DNA of 20,430 nucleotides from JAPEKQ01 sp964487295 (GCA_964487295.1 CAZAQL010000047.1:1-20430); one strand, 5' to 3'. Shown: positions 8,201 to 15,675, numbered from the stretch's first letter. Notes: generated from the letters alone by a model not told the origin. Translations and numbers: made by a program.

Positions 8201-8796
8201 AACCCGTCGAGCACCTCGACCGCCACCGGCTCTTCGCCGACGTTCTCGATCCTCGCGGTCCTGACCCATCCGAACTCGCCGCTTCCCGCCCATCGGTACC
8301 GGAAGGCGATTCCCAGATCACGATTGATGCTCTCGAAGATGAGCCTGGTGCCCGTGACGCTCTTGTAGAGGTTTCGCTCGTCGCTCGAAACGCCGTTCCC
8401 GGGCGACGCGAACGGCTCCCAGAGCGCGGCCGCGCCGCCGTCCCCGATGACGCGGATCAGCGTGAAGGGACCGGTGTGATGGTGAGAATCGTGGAGGCGG
8501 TCGACGGTCTCGTACGGAAAGAGACTCCGGTCGGCGTCGACCCTCCCCGCCGTGAGCCCCCCTCCGGACGTCACGAACATCCAGAGGTCGCTGTCACTGG
8601 CCAGGGTCATCATAAAGGGAGGCATCGCATCGTAGTCGGTGATGCGGTAATACTCCTCGCCATCGAGCAACACGAGCCCGCCGCCGGGCGCGCCGGTCGT
8701 GCGGGCGCCAGCGGTCTCCCGTTGCGACGTCGCCGTCGATTCGGAGCTGGATGTCCCTGAAGGATGCGCATCGATGCGCGATGAGGTGGTCTTCAT
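5254..8796 (-). CDS. Beta-1,3-oligoglucan phosphorylase, GH149-like (GH94/GH161-related)
   Basis: The protein has 1180 residues and no signal peptide, so it is cytoplasmic. It should split beta-1,3-gluco-oligosaccharides with phosphate, releasing glucose 1-phosphate. The length is much greater than disaccharide-specific GH94 enzymes (about 800-900) and fits GH149 or GH161. Recognisable segments are F-P-Y-E-T-V-D-R-L-H-D-S near 93, Y-E-G-N-W-R-D-I-F-Q-N-W-E at 484-496, D-P-W-S-H-I-G-Y-W-G-D-H-Q at 541-553 (likely active-site region), and T-D-P-Y-S-H-T-P at 1033 with G-M-T-G-Q-V-K-E at 1049. I chose ATG 8796, preceded by AAGGAG at good spacing. An in-frame ATG at 8922 lies at the predicted transcription start and has no ribosome site. 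The promoter at 8934-8965 carries the shared operator. Family assignment is from memory of motifs; a GH161 or GH94 label is the alternative. Confidence 0.8.
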   Translation of the reverse strand: MKTTSSRIDAHPSGTSSSESTATSQRETAGARTTGAPGGGLVLLDGEEYYRITDYDAMPPFMMTLASDSDLWMFVTSGGGLTAGRVDADRSLFPYETVDRLHDSHHHTGPFTLIRVIGDGGAAALWEPFASPGNGVSSDERNLYKSVTGTRLIFESINRDLGIAFRYRWAGSGEFGWVRTARIENVGEEPVAVEVLDGLRNVLAAEVHQSLCRDASNLVDAYRKSEIDAETGVGIYSLTSGIVDRPEAIEVLRANAVWCSGLDERGVHLDDGAVDAFRRGDVPEETRVVNGQRANYLVSASFSLETGGTARWHIVADAGLDHIQLAAVRMRILTGGHVPEAVDRALEEAERSLVQNVSSGDGIQLTADRVVAAHHFANVLFNNMRGGVPAWNYDLPASDLIDFIRTRNRDVAERQSELLGSLPNEVDLQELVALARDTGDVDLERLCHEYLPVYFGRRHGDPSRPWNRFSVRVRNGDGTRALRYEGNWRDIFQNWEALCASFPRLLPGITAKFANASTVDGFNPYRLARDGVDWEVPDPDDPWSHIGYWGDHQVIYFLKLLESMDAHAPGALQEMLAREIFSYAEVPYRIRPYEQIIEDPRATIVYDGELEARIGARVKAVGADGRLVTTADGSVYHASLLEKLLVPLLSKLSNLVPDGGIWMNTQRPEWNDANNALVGDGVSVVTLYYLRRYVAFLEGLLGSADTASAPVADEVVVWFDRIREILEATLPALAADGLSDHARRRLLDDLGGAFSRYRDTVYASGFSRKRDLSLSSVLGFCGVARRFLEHGIRANRRDDALYHSYLLLDIRTNPGEAALRPLQEMLEGQVAALSSGLLDGEEAVGLLERLFESPLYREDQRSFLLYPERTLPGFLEKNTVPIERVAAIPLLRDMLDAGDTSLIAVDAFGVCRFRADLRNARDLDAALDRLAARPEWAPRVARERASVHRLYESVFHHRSYTGRSGAMYSYEGLGCIYWHMVAKLLLAVQEIALRAANDGGSAGIGEALAALYYRIRSGLGFEKTPAEYGAFPTDPYSHTPRHGGAKQPGMTGQVKEEILTRFGELGVRVEGGVVRFRPVLLRPSEFLSRPAAFRFHDVHGQEHELELEPGSLAYTYCQVPVVYELTNGEVAWTRVIFSDGRTRTCRGDRLDEETSQAVFDRSGRVVRIHVGVPERALCTL

Positions 8797-8840
8797 CCGG
8801 CTTCTCCTTGCTCGACCGTCGGGGCACAGAGGCGGCCTGC

Positions 8841-8864
8841 GGACTCCCGGACTCCCGGACTCCA
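8841..8864. repeat. Three tandem 8-bp repeats in the phosphorylase leader
   Basis: GGACTCCC, GGACTCCC and GGACTCCA are arranged head to tail, 45-68 bases upstream of the phosphorylase ATG and inside its predicted 130-base leader. Eight-base units would break an open frame on slippage, which argues against coding use of this stretch. Confidence 0.75.
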
Positions 8865-8915
8865 CCGTCTTGCCCGCGTCGCCACCTGTGGTATGATGCA
8901 GGGCTCGAAATGCCC

Positions 8916-8943
8916 TTGACACTCACATCCTGTATTGTACACT
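8916..8943 (+). promoter_or_regulatory. Promoter of the ABC ATPase / GH1 / GH-barrel operon
   Basis: A perfect TTGACA (8916-8921) and TACACT (8938-8943, four of six) are separated by 16 bp. The -10 overlaps the -10 of the opposing phosphorylase promoter. The shared palindrome (8941-8965) would cover the -10 edge and the transcription start (about 8950), a position suited to repression. The GTG start at 8990 follows after a leader of about 40 bases. Confidence 0.65.
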
Positions 8944-8965
8944 ATGTTCGGAGCCCGAACAAAGT
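8934..8965 (-). promoter_or_regulatory. Promoter plus overlapping palindromic operator for the phosphorylase gene (site B)
   Basis: On the minus strand the -35 is TTGTTC (8962-8957), the spacer 17 bp and the -10 TACAAT (8939-8934). The operator at 8941-8965 is the best palindrome of the three: ACTATGTTCGG, AGC, CCGAACAAAGT, with 10 of 11 half-site positions symmetric. The operator, single G and -10 arrangement is the same as at 2361-2392 and 2479-2510. The predicted transcription start is near 8927. Confidence 0.82.
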
Positions 8966-8989
8966 CTTTTTCGCCTGTGGGAGAATCGC

Positions 8990-9976
8990 GTGGCTGATCC
9001 CTCGAAACGCGGCGACAGGCCCATCCTGGAGGTCGAAGGCCTCTCGAAGACCTTCGTCTCCCGCGGCCTGCTCGTGGCGTCGCGCCCCGTGAAGGCCGTG
9101 GCCGACGTCTCCTTCACCGTCAACCGCGGTGAGGCCATCGCCCTCGTCGGCGAGTCCGGCAGCGGCAAGAGCACGATCGCCCGACTCCTCCTCCGCCTCG
9201 ACCAGCCGGACGAGGGGCGGATCGTCCTCGACGGGATCGACGTGCTGCAGAGCGAGCCGCGCCACGCGAGCCTCGCCTACCGGCGGCGCGTCCAGATGGT
9301 GTTCCAGGACCCGTTCGGATCGCTCAACAGAACGCACGACATCGCCCACCATCTCGAACGACCGCTCCTGCGTCATCGCCGCGCCACGAAGCACGACGCC
9401 CGTGAGAAGGCGATCGCTCTTCTGCACGACGTCGGTCTGGAGCCTGCGGAGGAGTTCATCGACCGGCGCCCGTACGAGCTCTCGGGCGGTCAGCGGCAGC
9501 GCGTCGCCATCGCTCGGTCGCTCGCGGTCGACCCCGATCTCCTGATCGCCGACGAGCCGACATCAATGCTCGACGTCTCCATCAGAATGGACATCCTGAC
9601 GCTCCTGACGAAGCTCAAGTCCGAGCGTCAGCTCGCCTTGATCATGATCACGCACGACCTCGCATCAGCCCGGTATCTCGCAGACCGCGTGCTCGTGCTC
9701 TTCCGCGGGAGGATCGTCGAGGACGGCCCGGCGGACGACGTCGTCACGTCGCCGGCGCATCCGTACACGAGAGCCCTGCTCGACTCCATCGCCGACACGG
9801 GCGAACTGGGTCAGGCCAAGCCGACCATCGACCCAGAGACGCTCCCCGCCGGGGGATGCCCGTTCGCCCACCGGTGCGGCGACCGCATGGACGTCTGCGC
9901 GACGACGGAGCCGGTCGGTCGTACGTACGACGGCCGGATCGTCCGGTGCCACCTCTACCCCGAGCACGAGGACTGA
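8990..9976 (+). CDS. ABC transporter ATPase, OppF/DppF type (oligosaccharide importer subunit)
   Basis: This 328-residue ATPase starts at GTG 8990, six bases after GGGAGA. All nucleotide-binding motifs are intact: Walker A G-E-S-G-S-G-K-S at 54-61, Q-loop Q106, signature L-S-G-G-Q-R-Q at 164-170, Walker B L-L-I-A-D-E-P at 184-190 and H-loop H222. The C-terminal oligopeptide-transporter extension (H-P-Y-T-R-A-L-L at 257-264, then C-P-F-A-H-R-C at 290-296) marks the Opp/Dpp class, members of which import beta-glucosides in Thermotoga. Its partner ATPase, permeases and binding protein are encoded in the opposing operon ending at 14560, so one importer is split over two transcription units. The GH1 gene follows four bases downstream. 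Confidence 0.88.
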   Translation: MADPSKRGDRPILEVEGLSKTFVSRGLLVASRPVKAVADVSFTVNRGEAIALVGESGSGKSTIARLLLRLDQPDEGRIVLDGIDVLQSEPRHASLAYRRRVQMVFQDPFGSLNRTHDIAHHLERPLLRHRRATKHDAREKAIALLHDVGLEPAEEFIDRRPYELSGGQRQRVAIARSLAVDPDLLIADEPTSMLDVSIRMDILTLLTKLKSERQLALIMITHDLASARYLADRVLVLFRGRIVEDGPADDVVTSPAHPYTRALLDSIADTGELGQAKPTIDPETLPAGGCPFAHRCGDRMDVCATTEPVGRTYDGRIVRCHLYPEHED

Positions 9977-9980
9977 TCTG

Positions 9981-11348
9981 ATGGCCATGCATCGCTTCCC
10001 TGATGGCTTCCTCTGGGGCGTCGCCACGTCGGCGCAGCAGATCGAGGGCGCGTTCGACGAGGGCGGCCGGGGCGAGTCGCTGTGGGACCGCTACGCGAAG
10101 ACCCCGGGCAACATCGCCGACGGCTCCGACCCGTTCACAGCCTGCGACCACTTCCACCGCTGGCGCGAGGACCTTGAACTGATGAAATGGCTCGGGATCG
10201 GCGCCTATCGGCTGTCCATCTCGTGGCCACGGATCCTCCCGACAGGGCACGGTGCGCCGAACGAAGCCGGCCTGGACTTCTACGAGCAGCTCGTCGACGG
10301 GCTCCTCGATGCCGGCATCAAGCCGTTCGTCACACTGAACCACTGGGACATCCCCCAGGCCCTTCAGGACGCCGGCGGCTGGCCCGGGCGCGACATGGTC
10401 TCTGCGTTCGTCGAGTACGCGGACGCGGTCACCAGGAGGCTCGGCGACCGCGTCTTCTCGTGGGCGACGCACAACGAGCCGTGGTGCGTCGCGGTGCAGG
10501 GATACGAGGAGGCGGGACACGCACCGGGCAGACGGAACATCCCCGAGATGCTCCGAACCGCGCATCACCTGCTCCTCTCCCACGGCATGGCCGTGCCGGT
10601 CATCCGCGAGAACGCCCCGGCGTCCGAGGTGGGCATCGTGCTGAATCTCTCACCGGGCTGGCCGGCGAGCGTCGCACCCGGCGATCTCGAGGCCGCTCGC
10701 ATTCACGACGGCCTGTTCAATCGCTGGTATCTCGACCCCGTGTTCCAGGGCGCCTACCCGGAAGACACCGTCGCCGACCGCGTCTGCTTCGGGCACCTCG
10801 AGAACGAGAACCTCCCCTTCGTCGAGGACGGCGACATGGAGACCATCAGTGCGCCGATCGACTACCTGGGCGTCAACTACTACGGACGGAGCGTCGTCAG
10901 GATGGGCGACAACGAGCGCCCCGAGGGCGTCTGCCCGGTCCCGCCTGAGGAGCTCACCGACATGGGCTGGGAGGTCTTCCCGGAGGGGCTCACTGGTCTG
11001 CTGGAGCGACTCACGGAGGACTACGCGCCGCCGGCGATCTACATCACCGAGAGCGGCGCGGCCTTCCCCGATGTCGTCGACGACGACGGTCGCATCCGCG
11101 ATACGAAGCGGCTCGCGTTCCTTCGCGACCACATGGTGGCGGCGGCCAATGCCATCGAGGCCGGCGTCCCGCTCAAGGGGTACTTCGTCTGGTCCCTCAT
11201 GGACAACTTCGAGTGGCAGCACGGATACAGGATGCGATTCGGCCTCTACCGGGTCGATTTCAGCAGTCAGGAGCGGACACCGAAGGACAGCGCACACTGG
11301 TACCGGGGCGTCGCCACCACGAATGCCGTGGATGACGGACGCCGATAG
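9981..11348 (+). CDS. Cytoplasmic GH1 beta-glucosidase
   Basis: The protein has 455 residues, a normal GH1 length, and no signal peptide, so it acts in the cytoplasm, probably on laminaribiose and other short beta-glucosides delivered by the Opp-type importer. The family N-terminus is clear (F-L-W-G-V-A-T-S-A-Q-Q-I-E-G-A at 10-24). The acid/base is E166 in T-H-N-E-P and the nucleophile E357 in I-T-E-S-G, where most GH1 enzymes have E-N-G. The sugar-binding segment S-L-M-D-N-F-E-W (405-412) is intact. The start at 9981 lies four bases after the ATPase stop; ATG 9987 is an alternative. It is second in a three-gene operon. Specificity for beta-1,3 over other linkages is inferred from context only. 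Confidence 0.9.
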   Translation: MAMHRFPDGFLWGVATSAQQIEGAFDEGGRGESLWDRYAKTPGNIADGSDPFTACDHFHRWREDLELMKWLGIGAYRLSISWPRILPTGHGAPNEAGLDFYEQLVDGLLDAGIKPFVTLNHWDIPQALQDAGGWPGRDMVSAFVEYADAVTRRLGDRVFSWATHNEPWCVAVQGYEEAGHAPGRRNIPEMLRTAHHLLLSHGMAVPVIRENAPASEVGIVLNLSPGWPASVAPGDLEAARIHDGLFNRWYLDPVFQGAYPEDTVADRVCFGHLENENLPFVEDGDMETISAPIDYLGVNYYGRSVVRMGDNERPEGVCPVPPEELTDMGWEVFPEGLTGLLERLTEDYAPPAIYITESGAAFPDVVDDDGRIRDTKRLAFLRDHMVAAANAIEAGVPLKGYFVWSLMDNFEWQHGYRMRFGLYRVDFSSQERTPKDSAHWYRGVATTNAVDDGRR

Positions 11349-11362
11349 ACTGGGAGGCTCGC

Positions 11363-14300
11363 GTGAGATCATCATGGAGGTTCGACCACCGCAGCCGCTG
11401 CGCCCTCGTCGGCGCTTTCGCGCTGCTCGCCGCGCTCGTGGTGCTGAGCACGCCCGCGCTGGCGGCGCGGGCCATGGACGTCCGCGTCGTGGCGGACGAC
11501 GCCGGCCGGAAGCTCCAGCTAAACGGCGAGGACTACATGGTTTTTGGCATGAACTGGGGCTACATCCCTATCGGCGAGAACTACAGCTACAACCTCTGGG
11601 AGAAGCCGGAGCCGTTCATCAGAGAGGTTCTCGACCGCGAGATGCCGCTTCTGACCGAGATGGGCGTCAACTCCATCAGGCAGTACGCGGGCATCCCTCC
11701 CGAGTGGGTCGAGTACATCTACGACAACTACGGCATCACGACCATCATCAACCACACGATGGCGCGCTACGGTTACACGATCGACGGCACGTGGGTCCCC
11801 GTGGTCGACTACTCCGACCCGAGGCTTCGGCAGCTCGTCACCGAGGAGATCGTGTACTGGGCCGAGGTCTACCGCGACACGCCGGGCATCCTCCTGTGGC
11901 TTCTCGGCAACGAGAATAACTACGGACTCCACTGGAGCTCGTTCGAGATCGAGGCGCTGCCCGAGGACGAACGGATGTACGCGCGCGCGAAGCACCTCTA
12001 CACGATGTACGAGGAGGTCATGCAGGAGATCAAGCGCGTCGACCCGGGCCGGCTCGTCTCCATCTGCAACGGCGACCTCCAGTACATCGAGCTTATCGCC
12101 GAGGAATGCCCGACCATGGACGTACTCGGCACGAACGTCTACCGCGGCATCTCGGTGCGGGACATGTACGATGAGGTCGAGGAGAAGCTCGGCGTCCCGG
12201 TGCTCTTCACGGAGTTCGGCTCCGACGCCTACAACGCCCGCGAGATGCGCGAGGATCAGCTCATGCAGGCGCGCTACCTTATCGGGCAGTGGGAGGAGAT
12301 CTACGAGCAGTCGTACGGCAAGGGACGCGTCGGGAACGCCGTCGGAGGCATCATCTTCCAGTGGAGCGACGGCTGGTGGAAGTTCGGGCAGGAGAGCCGC
12401 CTCGACATCCACGATACGAACGCCTCGTGGCCGAACGGCGGGTACAGTGAGGACTTCGTGCCCGGGCAGAACAACATGAACGAAGAGTGGTGGGGTATCA
12501 CGGCGAAGGGGCCGCCCGACCACAACGGCCTCTTCAACGTCTATCCCCGCGCCGCCTACTACGCGCTCCGCCGGGCCTTCAAGCTCGACCCGTACGGACC
12601 GGGCACGGACCTCGAGGCCATCCGCGAGCACTTCGGCGCCATCACGCCGGCCGCGGCAGCGCTCGAGGCGCGAAGTGACCGCGCCGCGCTGCTCTCGGAG
12701 GAGCGGGCGCGTGTGCACGTGTCGGGCCTCCGCATGGAGCTCGAGACGATCAGCACGGGCGCCAGGAACACGACGACGCCCGTCAATCCGGAAGCCGCCG
12801 TCGGCTACCCGACCTTCAAGGGGTTCGATCACAGCGAGACGATCTACGTCGACTTTGAGGCCAGGCCGACCGAGAGCGTCACCGGTCGCGTGTCGGTCAA
12901 CATCCTCGGCAGCGTCCCGGACAACCCCATCAACGAGATCTTCTACACGAACCGCGGCCAGGGGGATATGGAGGCGCTCGAGCGCGTGAAGATCTACCAG
13001 GCGGAGCTCTCATGGGACGACCAGTGGTTCCTGCTCGACGGGTTCTATCGGACGGGCCACCTGCACTGGGGGCACGAGGGCGACTTCTTCGGTCTCTACC
13101 GCGACGCCTACTACGGTGCGAACGTCGACATCTACAACGGCATGGCTCCGGTCGGGTTCGAGTTGACCGGCAAGCGCGTCTTCAACGGGCTTAAGGTCGC
13201 GTTCGGACCGCAGCTCTGGTGGGGCGCCAACCCGGCCGTTCTGGCGAAGTACCAGCGGAACATCGGGCGGTTCGCCACGACGGTCGTCTTTCACGAGGAC
13301 ATCGCGGAGCAGACGTCGACGACCGGCACGTCCATCGCCATCCCCGAGCCCAAGACCCGGAAACTCACGGTGCAGGCCGCGACGACCAGGGGCGACTGGG
13401 GACTTGAGGTCGGCGGCATCTGGTCAGGCAGCACGAAGGTCGGTGACTCGTTCCAGCTGGTCGAGGAGCGCGAGGGCGGCGGGTATGACGTGCTGCAGGA
13501 CGAGGTTCTCGACTCGGATGCGTTCGGATTCAAGGGGAAGCTCACGTGGGAGCACGGGCCGTGGCACTGGTACGCGCAGGGCGCCCACATGGGTCTCGTG
13601 GCAGACGCCGGACCGACCGAGGTCATCACCTACACCGGCTGGTCCCTCAAGGACTCGGGTCTCGGGAACCAGAACAACTTCCTGACAGGGCTCGCGGTCA
13701 ACGTCGGCGACTTCCAGTTCGCGCCGAACTTCCTCTGGCAGAAGCCCATCATCGGTCCGATCCCGAGCGACGTTCCCGCGCCGGGCCGGCCGCGCAACAT
13801 CCTCGCAGATCCGTTCGCGGTGCGGAGCAACCGTGAGATGACCGGGTACGAGCTGCTGGTGACCTACGACCCGCACCCGGCCACGTGGTTCTGGCAGTGG
13901 GACAACGACATCCGCGAGCAGGCCGGGTTCGCCGCGGCGCTCGGTGTCGTCTTCAAGCACCAGCCGACGACGCAGGACGTGAGCATCTTCATCGCCGAGG
14001 ACGGCGTGACACAGTACGCGTTCAGCGGCGCGCCGCCGGCGCAGGATCTGGTGGAGGTCAACTACCGCATCGTCTCGCGCATCAGCGCCGACACGCGTCT
14101 CGTCATCGCAGGCCACGCCGGGACGGCGGAGCCGAGCGGCTACGACCCGTCGGGCGAAGACACGACCCTCAATCGCAAGATCGAGCGCGTCTCCATCGGC
14201 GCGAGGATGGTCAACAGGTCGCTCTCGTACGGCGCGCTCGTGAGCGTGAACGACTGGGGCCCGTACGATTATCACAGGGACTTCAACCTGACCTACCCGC

Positions 14301-14488
14301 TCCAGCTGACGGGCGAGATCTCGTACAACCTCGGGTCGGTCGAGTGGTTCTACGGGTTCGCGCAGACGAGCATCGGCGTGAGCGCGACCTGGCGGTCGCT
14401 CGACGAGCACTCCCCGCGGTACGACGGTGATAACGGCGAGGAGGGCTCGGAGTGGGAGTTCCGCACGTACGTGCACCTGGCCATCTAG
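11363..14488 (+). CDS. Clan GH-A glycosidase fused to a putative outer-membrane beta-barrel
   Basis: This 1041-residue protein starts at GTG 11363, five bases after GGGAGG and 14 bases after the GH1 stop. It has a signal peptide (hydrophobic 13-30, A-L-A at 32-34). Residues about 38-410 form a TIM-barrel glycosidase resembling the GH2 catalytic domain: L-N-G-E-D-Y-M-V-F-G-M-N at 53-64, probable acid/base E184 in L-G-N-E-N, and probable nucleophile E284 in F-T-E-F-G-S. No GH2 jelly-roll domains precede it. Residues about 470-1041 consist of repeated amphipathic, aromatic-rich strands separated by polar loops, and the chain ends W-E-F-R-T-Y-V-H-L-A-I, as outer-membrane barrels do. I infer an outer-membrane pore with a periplasmic or surface glycosidase. 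The exact GH family, strand count and substrate are unknown. It is third in the operon controlled by the promoter at 8916. Confidence 0.75.
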   Translation: MRSSWRFDHRSRCALVGAFALLAALVVLSTPALAARAMDVRVVADDAGRKLQLNGEDYMVFGMNWGYIPIGENYSYNLWEKPEPFIREVLDREMPLLTEMGVNSIRQYAGIPPEWVEYIYDNYGITTIINHTMARYGYTIDGTWVPVVDYSDPRLRQLVTEEIVYWAEVYRDTPGILLWLLGNENNYGLHWSSFEIEALPEDERMYARAKHLYTMYEEVMQEIKRVDPGRLVSICNGDLQYIELIAEECPTMDVLGTNVYRGISVRDMYDEVEEKLGVPVLFTEFGSDAYNAREMREDQLMQARYLIGQWEEIYEQSYGKGRVGNAVGGIIFQWSDGWWKFGQESRLDIHDTNASWPNGGYSEDFVPGQNNMNEEWWGITAKGPPDHNGLFNVYPRAAYYALRRAFKLDPYGPGTDLEAIREHFGAITPAAAALEARSDRAALLSEERARVHVSGLRMELETISTGARNTTTPVNPEAAVGYPTFKGFDHSETIYVDFEARPTESVTGRVSVNILGSVPDNPINEIFYTNRGQGDMEALERVKIYQAELSWDDQWFLLDGFYRTGHLHWGHEGDFFGLYRDAYYGANVDIYNGMAPVGFELTGKRVFNGLKVAFGPQLWWGANPAVLAKYQRNIGRFATTVVFHEDIAEQTSTTGTSIAIPEPKTRKLTVQAATTRGDWGLEVGGIWSGSTKVGDSFQLVEEREGGGYDVLQDEVLDSDAFGFKGKLTWEHGPWHWYAQGAHMGLVADAGPTEVITYTGWSLKDSGLGNQNNFLTGLAVNVGDFQFAPNFLWQKPIIGPIPSDVPAPGRPRNILADPFAVRSNREMTGYELLVTYDPHPATWFWQWDNDIREQAGFAAALGVVFKHQPTTQDVSIFIAEDGVTQYAFSGAPPAQDLVEVNYRIVSRISADTRLVIAGHAGTAEPSGYDPSGEDTTLNRKIERVSIGARMVNRSLSYGALVSVNDWGPYDYHRDFNLTYPLQLTGEISYNLGSVEWFYGFAQTSIGVSATWRSLDEHSPRYDGDNGEEGSEWEFRTYVHLAI

Positions 14489-14507
14489 CGACGGGAACCC
14501 GAACGGC

Positions 14508-14525
14508 GGCCACGCGAGCGTGACC
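14508..14525. terminator. Weak hairpin between convergent operons
   Basis: The 71-base gap between the two convergent operons (14489-14559) holds a short stem: GGC-CACG and CGTG-ACC with loop CGAG, fully paired on the minus strand with one G-T wobble, and with one mismatch on the plus strand. There is no T-run. Confidence 0.35.
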
Positions 14526-14559
14526 CCATGCAGGCAGTGAGATGCTCTGAGAGGGAAGG

Positions 14560-15675
14560 CTACTTCTCAGCGAGATGACAGCAGGCGATGTGGCCGGGTC
14601 CGATGACAGTCGGGCCCGGCTGCTTCTTGGAGCAGACGTCGATGGCGCGCGGGCACCGAGGATGGAACCGGCATCCGGGAGGCGGCTTGCGGAGACTGGC
14701 CGGCTGTCCGCCGATGCTCACCGGATCGTCCTTCCCCGGCTTGACCGACGGGAACGCGCGCAGCAGTCCCGCCGTGTACGGGTGCCGCGGCGCGTTCTTG
14801 ATCTCGCGGGCCGGGCCGACCTCTGCCAGACGCGCCGCGTAGAAGATCGCCACACGGTCCGAGACCTGGAGCATGCGGGCGAGATCGTGTGTGATGAAGA
14901 TGACGGCGAATCCCAGGGTCCGCTGCAGTTCGCGGATGCGCTCGAGGATCTCCCGCTCGACGATGACGTCGAGCGCCGTGGTCGGCTCGTCGAGGATGAC
15001 GACCTTCGGACGCATCGCGAGCGCGAGCGCGATGCCGACGCGCTGCCGCATCCCACCCGAAAGCTGATGCGCGTATGAGTCCAGCCGGTCCTTCGGTATG
15101 CCCACGAGGTCCATGAGCTCGCCTGCCCGCGCACGCGCCCACTCGCCCGAGCCGATGTCGTGCGCGACCATCGTGTCCACGAACTGCTCGCCGACCGGCA
15201 TGACGGGGTTCTCCGACGGGCCGCCGCTGTGCGTGAGGACCTCGTCCGGGGTCTCCGCCGGTCCCCCGCTGTGCGCCAGCAGGGTGTCCGAGATCTGCTC
15301 TCCGACCGAGATGACCGGATTCAGTGCGTCCATCGCGCTCTGGAAGACCATCGAGATCTTCCGCCAGCGGATCTTCCGGAGCTGCTCGTCGTCCATCGCG
15401 CAGACGTCCTGACCGTCGAAGATGATGTTCCCGCCACTGATGACCGCCGGCGGCGGCAGGATGCGCATGAGCGCCTTCGCGAGCGTCGTCTTCCCGCTCC
15501 CCGATTCACCGGCGACGCCCAGGATCTCGCCCGACCGCACGGTCAGATCGAGGTGATCGATGGCGCGCACCGGACCGGTGTCGGTGATGTAGTCCACGGA
15601 GAGATCGCGGATGTCCAGAAGCGGCCTCGGCTCCTCAGCCTTCGCGGCGACCGCGGTCTTGAGCGGCTCAGGCAT
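14560..15675 (-). CDS. ABC transporter ATPase, OppD/DppD type, with a 37-residue internal tandem duplication
   Basis: The protein has 371 residues, about 40 longer than usual for this family. Motifs are intact: Walker A G-E-S-G-S-G-K-T at 56-63, Q-loop Q112, signature L-S-G-G-M-R-Q at 205-211, Walker B V-V-I-L-D-E-P at 225-231, H-loop H263, and the oligopeptide-transporter tail (H-P-Y-T-A-G-L-L at 298-305, C-R-F-H-P-R-C-P at 335-342). The extra length is a duplication: N-P-V-I-S-V-G-E-Q (119-127) recurs as N-P-V-M-P-V-G-E-Q (156-164), between the Q-loop and the signature. The ATG at 15675 overlaps the upstream permease stop by eight bases, so translation is probably coupled. It should pair with the OppF-type ATPase at 8990. 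It is last in the minus-strand operon. Confidence 0.88.
   Translation of the reverse strand: MPEPLKTAVAAKAEEPRPLLDIRDLSVDYITDTGPVRAIDHLDLTVRSGEILGVAGESGSGKTTLAKALMRILPPPAVISGGNIIFDGQDVCAMDDEQLRKIRWRKISMVFQSAMDALNPVISVGEQISDTLLAHSGGPAETPDEVLTHSGGPSENPVMPVGEQFVDTMVAHDIGSGEWARARAGELMDLVGIPKDRLDSYAHQLSGGMRQRVGIALALAMRPKVVILDEPTTALDVIVEREILERIRELQRTLGFAVIFITHDLARMLQVSDRVAIFYAARLAEVGPAREIKNAPRHPYTAGLLRAFPSVKPGKDDPVSIGGQPASLRKPPPGCRFHPRCPRAIDVCSKKQPGPTVIGPGHIACCHLAEK
15160..15321. repeat. In-frame 111-bp duplication inside the OppD-type ATPase gene
   Basis: The sequence GTGTCC-ACGAACTGCTCGCCGACC near 15173 recurs, diverged, as GTGTCC-GAGATCTGCTCTCCGACC near 15284, an offset of exactly 111 bases or 37 codons. 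A nested 45-base repeat encodes A-H-S-G-G-P-A-E and T-H-S-G-G-P-S-E. Both copies keep the reading frame. Confidence 0.8.

Noticed and set aside
8797..8922. N-terminal 42-residue extension of the phosphorylase from the ATG at 8922
   Set aside because: The ATG lies at the predicted transcription start, there is no ribosome site, the stretch contains an 8-bp repeat, and ATG 8796 has a good AAGGAG.
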